Source: Lineus longissimus
Taxonomy: Eukaryota > Nemertea > Pilidiophora > Heteronemertea > Lineidae
Reading direction: 5' to 3'
Length of the DNA: 64,000 bases
Assembly: GCF_910592395.1 (NCBI RefSeq)
Contig: NC_088312.1
Span: 12,274,001-12,338,000, forward strand
A model generated the notes under the pieces. That model was given only the letters and a program-made list of their open reading frames with translations, searched no databases and had not been told where the DNA came from. This document shows, in pieces, positions 47,091 through 59,200 of this stretch; the first letter of the stretch is position 1, and every line of letters starts with the position of its first letter. The position numbers and the translations under genes are program-made.

Positions 47091-47248
47091 TTATTGTAGA
47101 ACTGGCGTGACCTCGATTGTACTGGTATTATTTGCTGGCTCCACGTGAACCTGTTGCGCAATACTTCTGTTGTAGACTTCACCCGCGTTGAATGGAATGA
47201 GTTTTGGCGACGGTGGCGTATCCTGGTTTGATTTCTCTTGCTCATTAT
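47091..47248 (-). CDS. TRAPPC10: TRAPPC10 exon t (last, with stop)
   Basis: Acceptor CGATTTCAG. Reads PFNAGEVYNRSIAQQVHV and STIEVTPVLQ, then TAA. AATAAA overlaps the stop codon. Partial copies of this exon follow downstream. Confidence 0.93.
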
Positions 47249-50200
47249 CTGAAATCGGAACAGAGCCCAATGAGTTCTTATTCTTACTAAACAATCACTT
47301 CAGATGTCAAATCATAAATTTCATACAGGGTGTTTGAAAAAAACGTCTTCAGAACAGCACAAAGTCTTCTTCCCCAGCATTTGCTCTGCCCTTGGAGTTG
47401 TCATTCTCCAGAGAGTATTCCTCCTTCAAGGCGGGATGGGGGTTTTTGCATGCCACTGTGGTTAGGCACTAACTGGGTTTATTGACCTAGTGACTCCGTT
47501 TTAGGCCAGAGGTACATGTAGTGTCAACACGAGTTCTTGGTTGGGTCTTTTGTTTGCCCAGGCATGATAGACACCACGTACGGTTTTTAAATCTCATTCG
47601 AAGGACTGTCAAGAGCCAGGAACTTTATTTCCTTGAAAGCCAGCAGGCCGGTTCATCCAGAAATACAATCCTGGATTCTCCACGGGATTGAATGCGGGCC
47701 CTAGCACTTTGTAGCCAGCAGTGTTAGCCACAAGGCAAGGAGGTTTCTGATACAGTCTGAACTCCACAAGTCCGATATTAGGGAGGAGAAGGAAGCCCCT
47801 CCAAACCAGGAGCATTAGGATTAATATTGCTTACCTTCACTTGGCGGTATGAATTTGACAACTCTGATATCCGGTAGAGGTAGGAAGCCCCCGATCAGGG
47901 GCATTAGATCCAACGTTATATCATGATTCTTCTTGTCCTCATTGAGAACGCCTGGAACAGTGAGATATCGAGAAGTGGTTGTGAAAATAAAGCGGTCATG
48001 AATATTTCACAGTTTACAATATACCTATGGATGGATATCGTTGTTGACAAAATTATGTCATTCTGATGCAAAATTTTTCGTTGCCCGCATCCGGGAACCT
48101 AAAACGCACCTCAACGAGGGTGACGTGACGAAACAATTTCAACGGAAAGCGACGCGAGAATCACTTGGAAACAAGGAGTTTTTCTAGCCTACATCATGAC
48201 TTGTGGTATATTTCAGAATAAAACCTGAAAACGATTTTGGTTTAAAAGCAACTTTACAACATGGATTGAGCATCATTATGTTATCGGGAGAAATAGCAAC
48301 AGCATACAGGTTGTTACAGACAAAATCAATATATATATATATTACATATTTCTTATCCTTCATGCTGGCTAACTGTTTCTCTTTCTATTGATTTATGTAG
48401 GCCTATCTGAACTTTAGCCTTATCTTAGCAGTTCCCAGAGTGTCAAGCCGTAAAAGTTAATTAATACTGTCACAAAGTTCATGTTGAAGTCATTGAAGAT
48501 TTTTGGGTCATCTGGAGTCAGTGAGATGTACACCGTCAAGGAAGCAAGATGAACATTTAAAGGCTACTTTTTGTATTACTTTCAAGTTAAATTCCAGAGA
48601 AACTTAAGAGTCCCCAGATTTGTAAGTTTGATTCCGGTTCCCGATTTATATCAATATATTTCTCATGTTAATATCTTTTAGGTAGTATCACTAGCATTAG
48701 GCTTATTTGAATGATTAATTTTACAGATTGAACCGCCGCCGCCACCGCCGCCATCACTATATAGATGAAGACATCATCATCATCGTAAGAATCTCCAAAG
48801 TCATGTTATGTAAAGTGAAAGATCAAAAGGGGCAAATAAAAGGCGTGTTTCTTTTTTACGGGACACAACTTCGTTCAAGTTATTCTTAAGGATATTTGGT
48901 ACATCTCATTCGAAACTACACCGGTACTGTCGCAGCTTCTCTCAACGAAAACCATGTTTAAGACCACCTGGGGCGTGCGCAATGCAATAGAAAAATGTTC
49001 ACGACGTCAACAGATATCCATCAATTTATGCAGCAATTGGGGTAAAGTGACTTGATCAAAGTCACAATTTTTTTATCTAACCTGTTGTTTTACCACACAT
49101 CGCCCACATCTCATTATCGGGTAAGACTTCGTACATCAACTGCCGTTTAATGTCATCGTCTTCTGACCGTGTGATGTTGATCGTGAACTGACACAACTGG
49201 CCAGCTTTGCACATTCTTTCATTCCAATGGGGCGTGACTGCCGCATTGATGGCCAGCAGGGTCTGAAGAAGAAAATAGGTTCTTTAACTTTTTAATCCCT
49301 TGAGGACGGCTGAAGAGTTATCGCGCAAGAAAAGCCCAGTCCAAGGAGTCGATGACGAGTTATTGCGTCACACGTGACTGGTTAAGTTCATCTGACTTTA
49401 CTCCACTTCACCTGTTCAAAGATCAGTCGAACATTTGTGACCTGTCACAACAAAACCAGGCCCATGTCGCACAAAAGATGAGCCTAAATGACACCAGGAG
49501 ATAATTGAATAAATTGATGTGCTCATATTTCACAATAGGCAGACAATAGAGAAATGAATAAACAGTCCGTCTCAACCTGCCAAGCTCAGAGTGACATGCG
49601 CCTGGTTTTGCTGTGACGGGTCGCATTATAGATAGTTGTTTAGTTACTTCAGCTTATCGCAGATGGCAGCACATGTCAACTACTATCGTACTATCGTGTT
49701 ATTGTTATTGTTATTATTGTTATTGTTATTATTATCGTCTGCTTGGTATTCAGAGCATGTGTTAGGCACGCAACGAGCAGTTAGAGAACTTCCAAGAAGC
49801 GTGCGTTGACACTGGCGCAGATTATTGTCTGATGGGTGGAAATGAACAAATCTACAGTGGAAAAGTCGTTATTCTGAAAATCAATTGAGTAATTTTCAAA
49901 ATAATGCCTGTTTCTTCATGTTTAAAGGGGCAATATAGGCAGCAGCTAGGCAGGCAAGAAAAAGTTACACGAAGTCGCCAATAGGGGCTCTCACATCTCA
50001 CAGTACGTTGAAATGAGTTACTGTTTTATGTTTGGTGCTGAATCAGACATGACCCAGGGCCCCTTACTGTGTATAATAAGTCACCTGAAGATGACCAAAT
50101 AAGCCCCTCTGCTCCTGCCTTTAGTCCCCCTTTAAGAAGCAAATTCAAAAAATGGCATTTGATCCCATCCAGGGAGTAATGGTAAGGTACTGTAAAGTGG

Positions 50201-53200
50201 TACACAGGAGCCGGTTTAGCCTAGTGTCTCGGAGTCTTGATTAGTAGTCAAGAGGCCTTTTGTTTGATACCCATGGTCAGCTTGAGACTTTAGGCAGTTC
50301 TCTTTGTCTAAATTGCCGCACTCAACCCAGGAATATGAATGAGTATAAATGCTCCCCTACCTTGTAGTTCTCTAAACAGAAACCGTATGAGCATTGCGTC
50401 TCCTTTGGTCTCTCGAACGACGGCACTTGGTATGTGACAGCGAACTCGCAGTCGAGCGGCGGAGGTGTAGGAATGTTACTGTGGATCTGCCAAAGGTACG
50501 AGGCATTCATCCCCGGACACAGAATCTGAAAAGATAATTTTCCTAAGACTTGTAAGATTTGATAGAATTCCATAATGGAACCAGAGTGTTTTTGAAGGGG
50601 ATCTGCTCAGCCTATACATTAAAAGATTACTTGATGTACATGTACATTGAAAGCTGCCTTTTTGCATGAGATCAGTTCAAAAAGCAATTTTAACAGAAGA
50701 TGCAAGATGACTTTGTTATAAAGGAAACTACAGGCCACTTGGCATTGGCAGGTGTTACAGTGAAATTTGCTATTATCTGAAAGATTATAAGGAAATTTGA
50801 ATAAGGAGGCCCTCTGACTCTGCAGAGATTTATACCCGTTTATTACATCTCTTTATCAAGCATTTCAGGAATTGTCAAAATCATTTAGGGTTAAGGTGAG
50901 GTGCGTTACTTTGAATAATTTGACACACATTGTATGGTTTGATACCATTCTTTGTTACGGTGTGTGCATACTAGTTTTCTTACGGCTACATTTTTTACAT
51001 TAATTTCTTTCTCCTATATTGCTCTTGCACACCAATTCCTCAATACACTCGAAATATGTGTACAGAATCTGCATGTTTGTAATTTTGGGCAAATGATTGG
51101 TTTTGAAAGCTTTCGGACAAGGCAACACTCAAAAAGCAAGATTTAACCCCAAAATGTGTATCTTTACCTTCTATGCCCTATGCTTGAATACATCGAGGTA
51201 TTGACATGCAAAAAGAATGCAAGAGAGAGAAATTGACACTATTCCACTTATGACTCAGCAAAATCTGAACCAAAATGGCCGCCTGTCACAAACCCTCAGG
51301 GCATCTTACCAAGGTTTGTTCGGCCCTGTTCAAGGAGACCATGTCGACATCACCGGTATTCTTGACCGATAATTTGTGGTCACTCAAAAGGAAATCATTA
51401 TCTGTCTTGTTCGTTGCTTTTATCTGGATGTATTTCTTCCTGCAAGTAAAAACAAAACAATGTTAATTTTTTGTTTCGAGGAACCACATGTAATACTCGT
51501 TGAGGAAAGGTTTTCACTTCAATGTATAATCATAATGCCAAAGGCACGCAAACAAAGACGAAAAAATGACAACACTAATTGTAAGGAGGGACCTGACAGG
51601 TCAGAAATAAACATTTCCGCTGAAATTTCAACAGAACAGTCCCATTGGTTTTTACCTAGAAAAACTCAAATAATTGAATGCCCAACCTCAGTTTTGTACT
51701 CTTCTTATAAACAGTGGAACCTCTCTAATAAGGAGACCCACAGGACTGATAACTGCTGTCCTTATTAGAGAGGTGTCCTGATTAGAGAGGTCAAATTGAA
51801 TGGAAACAATCCATTTGGGACCAAAACTAGTGTCCTTTATAGAGAGGTTGTCTGTAATAGGGAGGTGGATGCTAAGGGAGGTTCCACTGTAGTGTAGATA
51901 AATGTCCTTTGGCTGGACTACTGCACTTCTTTGGAACTTACCCTTTTCCGGCAGTGTAGATTTTATGTGTCACCAGAAATGGATGTGGGAACTCCATGTC
52001 TATGGATAGTGCTTTCTTCAGCCAATCACACTCAATAGTTATCTGCAAGAGACGAGGAACAGTAACGTCAATATTAACCTCTTGAATCCCAAAACTTGAA
52101 AATCCCGGGATCCCAGGGTGATCACGTGGTTGCGAAATTGGGTCTGACTTTCACGATGTACAGCGCCCGCATACAACCGCCAAAATCCGGTTCCGAGGCG
52201 CCATCTACCCAGGCATGCTCTAACTGACCCTACTGTACATCAAACATGCTAAAACAAGCAATAAACTAGCGTCCCAGCTCAAGGGAATAAAAATATCACT
52301 GAGACCGACCTGTCAGTTGTTGGGAAAAAACATTATTTCAAAATGACCGACTGGTCAGTCACCGGGATTCAAGAGGTTAATGGTTGAACACCAATCCGAC
52401 TCCCACTCCAACTTTATCTCCAAGGTTGAATTACAGTTACCTGTGACATATTTGATTTGATTTAATGTTGATGATTTTCAAATTGATATTCCACTCGCAT
52501 CTTTACAAAAATAGTTTAAATTCCAAATTGGACCAGTTCATATTAAAGATGGATATACATGTACACGTAACAAAAAAAATGTTTTCCAAGTGAAGTCATA
52601 GGCCATCACTATACGACTTCATTCATTTCCACCTTATCATCGACAGATCTGATCAGGAATTTGAAATATTTTGCAGGTACACCACAAAGTTGATCAAAGT
52701 GGAAGCATACATCAGTCCCCAGCAAAAGGAATACAAGCCTGAATACTATTAACAGAAATATAAACACACCTCGTGACTCAAATCCTCGACTTTGTTCTCT
52801 GGTAAATCTGCCACTCCTTCGACCTTATACTCCAATGATTCGTATGGCTGTAAGTCGGGTAAAGTAATCCGTGTGTCATCCGGAACATCCAGGATACTCA
52901 GCTTTAGACCGTCGCTTGCAAGAAGCTTCAGCAGTGAGTCCTTCCTTATACCATAGCTACCCGTGTTGATGGTCAGGAGGAGCTCTTGGGGTAGGCCAGC
53001 GTATAGCGCACCTTGAGGGATAAGATACCAAAATCGGGATGATACAACTGATAAAGGCATTGGGCATCAGTTAAGGTTGAAGGCGTCAGCCTGATGGCCT
53101 ACAAAGTACAGGCTACTGTCAATCCCCGAGGGGTCTTTCAAATTTCACACAATACCTAACAGAATGCTTGGCAGCTCATGGTTCCATATCTGACAAATGA

Positions 53201-56200
53201 AAAGAGCACGAGATGGCTCAGAACTTAAAGGCCCACGCCATTTGTTAAGAATTTTGAATTTGTAATTGAATTTTAACCCTTAAAAGGCCAAGATAATAAT
53301 ACGGCCGTCTCCCTCACCGCCAAATTAATAATAGTAATTTTCTCTAAGACAATCAGAAATTTCGATCTCAAAACACACCAAAAAGTTCTGCACCATTGTA
53401 CAGCAAATACACTGTAGTAGCGGTCCAACACGCAAACAACACGCTGAGATCGTCAGTTTGTGATAGTGTTGCCGTATGGTGTTTGAATATTGAACTAAAC
53501 TGGGCATGGTGAAAATTCGATGATTGTCGAAGTTGGCGTCTTGGTCAAGATTCGACGATCGTCGCAGTTGGCCCTTTAAGGGTTAAAATGTCCAATTGCG
53601 AAAATACATACTAAATATAAATTTCAACATTGCCGTTGTGTAGACTGAGATACAAATGCTATCAATACCAAGTTTAAACAAATTCATATTCATAATGACT
53701 GCACTATGGCATTGCGTATTAGTGGATTTCTATTTAACTGAACCACAAGTAATTACAAACAGTGTACCCCTTTAAACTACGGACCAACCATTAGTAAAGG
53801 TCCTCTTCCACCACAGTCGTGGCAAACATGGACAACGTGAGAAGAGCATGGTTTTACAGTCATTGGATGAATTTTTATGTCAGTAATTGGCTTTGCAACC
53901 ATCCTCTTGCAAACAGGGCCTACAACACGACTTCTACGTGTGCATGTTTCCATTGAGGGAGTGAGTATGTATCACGTGAAATGCCCTCATATTGTCAGGA
54001 CGATTGGCAACTGACAGAAATAGGCAAAGAGGTTTACCTTGGTCAGGAGCCAATGTGACTGTCGGCTGGTCTGACACGACGGAGAAGGCAATATTGTAAT
54101 CCGTCATATATCGGAGGAATTCTAAACTGAAGTAGCTGACACACAACTGGTGTAGAGAGAAGATTGACTGAACATTGGCCTGCAAATGAAAAGAAATGGT
54201 GCCATTAGTAATCTAGAACAGGTAAGCTTAAATGAAATTCTATTGAAATCGCAGACAAAACATACACATGGACTATTTTCAAGAAATGTGAATTTTGAAA
54301 TATAGTTAGATTTTGCTCACCTTACATGACAAGACCATTTCATTAATCCCCGGCTTCAATTCCACATCTTTCGCCATGGCACATAAACTGAAACTCTCCT
54401 TCGCAATATCCTTATCCTTTTCCCGCACGCCCATCACCGGCCTTGTCAGGAAATGCTTCCCAGTCGACTCCGGTGAACAAATCACTGCGCTTGATATTAA
54501 CGCACCAGTTTCCTTTGTTTCGAGAAATTGTTGCAATGGAACCGTCTCCGTGTGAAAATAAGGATTGTCTATGCTTGTCAGACTCGCACCGCTTGCAGTG
54601 CGAGAGTGAGTTTTTTTAGAATGATTTGGATCAGTTTCGGAGTCTTCATGTTCATTTTCTGATTTTAACAACGATATTCCGATTGCCGAGGCTGTGATAG
54701 TCTCGCACATTTTACTCTCTAATGTCAGTTTGACTTCTATTGTTTCTCCTAAGACGATCTTCTTGTTAGGCATCGAGACTGATACGACGTGAAAGAGAGG
54801 GGCAGTACGAAGGAGGAGAGGTCCACCTGGAAAATGGCTAAGAGATGTCAACAACGATGTCAATAGAGATGTCAATAAAGATGTCAATAGAGATGTCAAT
54901 AAAGATGTCAATAGAGATGTCAATAAAGATGTCAATAGAGATGTCAATAAAGATGTCAATAGAGATGTCAATAAAGACGTCAATAGAGATGTCAATAAAG
55001 ACGTCAATAGAGATGTCAATAAAGACGTCAATAGAGATGTCAGTAAAGATGTCAATAGAGATGTCAATAAAGATGTCAATAGACATGTCAATAAAGATGT
55101 CAATAGACATGTCAATAAAGATTTCAATAGAGATGTCAATAGAGATGTCAATGAAGATGTCAATAGAGATGTCAATAAAGACGTCAATAGAGATGTCAAT
55201 AAAGATGTCAATAGAGATGTCAATAAAGATGTCAATAGAGATGTCAATAAAGATGTCAATAAAGACGTCAATAGAGATTTCAATAGAGATGTCAATAGAG
55301 ATGTCAATAAAGATGTCAATAGAGATGTCAATAAAGACGTCAATAGAGATGTCAATAAAGATGTCAATAGAGATGTCAATAAAGATTTCAATAGAGATGT
55401 CAATAAAGATTTCAATAGAGATGTCAATAAAGATGTCAATAGAGATGTCAATAAAGATTTCAATGGAGATGTCAATAGAGATGTCAATGAAGATGTCAAT
55501 AGAGATGTCAATAGAGATGTCAATAAAGATGTCAATAGAGATGTCAATGAAGATGTCAATAGAGATGTCAATAAAGATGTCAATAGAGATGTCAATAAAG
55601 ATTTCAATAGAGATGTCAATAGAGATGTCAATGAAGATGTCAATAGAGATGTCAATAAAGATGTCAATAGAGATGTCAATAGAGATGTCAATAAAGATGT
55701 CAATAGAGATGTCAATGAAGATGTCAATAAAGATGTCAATAGAGATGTCAATAGAGATGTCAATAAAGACGTCAATAGAGATGTCAATAAAGATGTCAAT
55801 AAAGATGTCAATAAAGATGTCAATAAAGATGTCAATAAAGATGTCAATAGAGATGTCAATAAAGATGTCAATAGAGATGTCAATAAAGATGTCAATAGAG
55901 ATGTCAATAAAGATGTCAATAGAGATGTCAATAAAGATGTCAATAGAGATGTCAATAAAGATGTCAATAGAGATGTCAATAAAGCCCTCAGCAAGCTAAT
56001 AATTCTTTGCTACAACCTCCAATCATGATCACATGTGACAAAAATCACTTGTTTGCGGTGGTCGTTGTAGGTGCCTGCAACAAGAATCTGTGATCTCCGC
56101 AACCTGTGATCAATATCAAACTCACCGATGGTGGGTTTTACATGACGCGAGATCTTTTTGTCCCAGATAGCAGCAATTAAAATCACAGTTTGTGGCGATT

Positions 56201-59200
56201 TAAATCACTTGTGAGAACGGTGCTTAAAGGCTTACGTCGTTCGTTACAAATTTGAAATCTATACTTGAATTTGAAAAGTTCTAATTGCAGATATATGTGC
56301 TGAATATAGATTTTAACATTGCCGTAGTGAAGATAGGTGTAAAAATACTATAAATACAATGTTTCAGCAAATTTGTATGCATGATAACTGCACTTCGGCA
56401 TTGTGTTTAACTGCATTTCTATTTTCCTGGACCACCAGTATTACGAACAGTGTACCCCTTCAAGAGGGGCTTGTGGCTAAGGCATCATTCATTATCCAAG
56501 CATAATGGGTGACATTGACACATCACTTGCGACCTTGAGCAAGTCTCTTCACTTTGATTGCAAACCGATGTATAAAATTTAAATTTTTTGTACCTAGTGC
56601 CCTGCCATGACAAAAAATGCAAAGCATCAATGTGGGTTTGAGTCTCATCTGATATTAAAGAAGCAGGACTGTTTACTAGATGGCACTACCATGAAATGGA
56701 ATCACAAGAAGACAGGTCTCACCTAATTCTCCTCCCGATGCAATCCTGACAATCTCCTTGCAAAAGGTCATTTTGCTGTCTTTCTTGAGTGTTTCACTGC
56801 TGGCAAGTTGGACACAGGATTTCACATAGCTGATTATATTGTTAAGGAAAAGCAGGTCGACCAACATTAGATAAACCAGTCACGCGTTGCTTGACTTTGG
56901 TCATGGGGCGGAGCATGTCAACCACAACTCCATAAAGGATATTCCTCCACAAAGCCATACCTCCTCAATACAAATATGTACCACCTCGGCACAAAGATGT
57001 ACCACCTGTACCATCTTTTCAATGCCTAGAAGACTTGTTTCTTAATGGAAGGATACCGATGCACATTTCCCTGCAGCCTCTGGCACTGCGCAATCTCAAT
57101 CCTGGTATTGTCCATCAAATACTCCCAGCCCTCTGTCCGGTACATCTTATAGGCATCAGTCAAAAACGCCTCTGCTTTGGAGAATTCACCAAGCTTCCTA
57201 AAGTGGGAGAAAATCACAATCAATCAAAATCAACTCTGCCACTGCCAGAGTCACAAGGCCTACATGTAGATAAGGCAGTGATATGAACACTACCACCTCA
57301 CATGAAATGCCGAGAATATACCAATATTTACAGTACACCCAGTAATGTCTGTGTGTCATCTTTTTTCTTTTCATTTTTTTCGCCAACAGATATTCGCCTT
57401 AAAAGACATGTGTATGTCAAGAAAATAAAACAAATTCAAATTACAGGTTTCAGGGTTTTTAAAGCACTTAATTAAAGGTACCTCAGAGTTGCAGTGTCAA
57501 AAAACCGGGAAATCAAAGAGCTGTAAACGTACAATAGAACCTCTCTATTAAGGAACTACAAGTACTGTCCCTAATAGAGAGGTTTCCTGATTAGAGAGGT
57601 CAAATTGAATGGAAACAACCAATTTGGGTCCGAAACAAGTAACCTTGATAAAGAGGGTGTCGTTTATAGAGAGGTGTCTGCTAACGAAGGTTTCACTTTA
57701 TACGGTGTAGCTCTCTTTTCATAGCAAATACGCTCCGAATTTTCTTCCTAAACTACATACATGTAATAGTCCGCGAGATCCTTCCCAATCAGTCTGGCTG
57801 ATCTGATTCTGCCAATGTGTTTATACGTTCCCATAGCCAACTCCGACAGCTCCTACAAAGAAAACAAAGCTTCTTTGAAAGGAAATAGATGCCACAGGCA
57901 GCAGCAGCAGAAATTTAAACTAAACAGCCTGAGCCCAGTTGTTATGATGCAAAATAAAAAAGCCCAGAAAGAAAAATTCATGAATAACAAGCTGTGAAAA
58001 TATTTGGTTTATAATATCTACCACTGAAAGCGCGTTAGCTTATAACATCATGTTGACATGTTGTTTAATGTACATCAATCAACATGTCAGCATGATGTTA
58101 TGACCTAATATGCTGTTTCTTACAACCGGACCCCGATTTCATAGGGACAAGTCGGGCATTTGATTAGCTCCCGTCCTTTTGCACTTGACTTACCAAATAG
58201 TGTTTCTGGAATGCCTCTGTGGATGAAAGTGCCTCTCCTAGTCGAGCACTCGGACAAGAATCCACACCACCTGAAGAGAGACCAGGTATGTTCAAGCCCC
58301 GATAGGGTATCTGATATATTGAGTGGCATAACTAGGTTCAATTTAGGTCGAAGCCTTCTTCTTTCCGTTCCTTCTTGTGAGGCCATTGTTCCAGTGCAAA
58401 TAGTCGATGCTGATGTCATCAGATAGGTTCCACCGGATTGGATACCGAGTCCACACATTTTTCATGCGCGATGCGGTCTGACACCTTATTAAGATGCCAA
58501 ATAGTTGTAACTAAAGCACTGTGCGCACATGTACAATACATTTCCAAAAAATAAGCAATGTTTTGACGGACTCACCTAAGGTTGGTTCATTATTGATGCC
58601 AGAGAGAAGGTCCACCACCGTGTTTAACTGGGCTGATGTCGTCTCAGTGTCAGGCATCAGACCGCAGAGTTTACCCAATTCGAGAAGCTGGAATAAGCAA
58701 GAGTAAATGTCAAACTGAGCAGAATGTTGCCTATTTGTTGATTACAGAAAACAGCATCCCTGCCTCCAACTTCATAAATTCATTCGGATTTTGATTGTAG
58801 CTTGAGATTCCTTGTAAGACTATTCGCTGAGCTATCAAAAACAACAAGATTTACTTCATCATAAATTGTAAGCAACCAGTTCTAGGTCCTCAGCCCTGGT
58901 GAACTGGTGGGCACACTATCAATACAACAGATATTCAACAGCCAACATTTGGACTGCCTGTGGCCATGTTATCTTTCCTTCCAAATATCAGCAAATATGG
59001 TTATCAAACATGTCATAAGAAATGATAGCTGGCTGCAAAAGTTGAAATGCTAAGACCAGAAAACTAATCTGCGTATTACATTCTCACCTTAGTTCTAGCA
59101 TATTCCCAGAGGTTCGCTGCATAAAGGGAATAATTCTCCAACTGAGTACTGTCACTGAACCTCTCGCACGTCTCCAAAACAGATAATGTACTCAGGAAGA

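Noticed and set aside
54306-55994. 562-codon minus-strand ORF rich in LLTS
   Set aside because: Only its last part (54321-54826) is TRAPPC10 exon l. The rest is the intronic 12-bp minisatellite read through a good 3' splice site.
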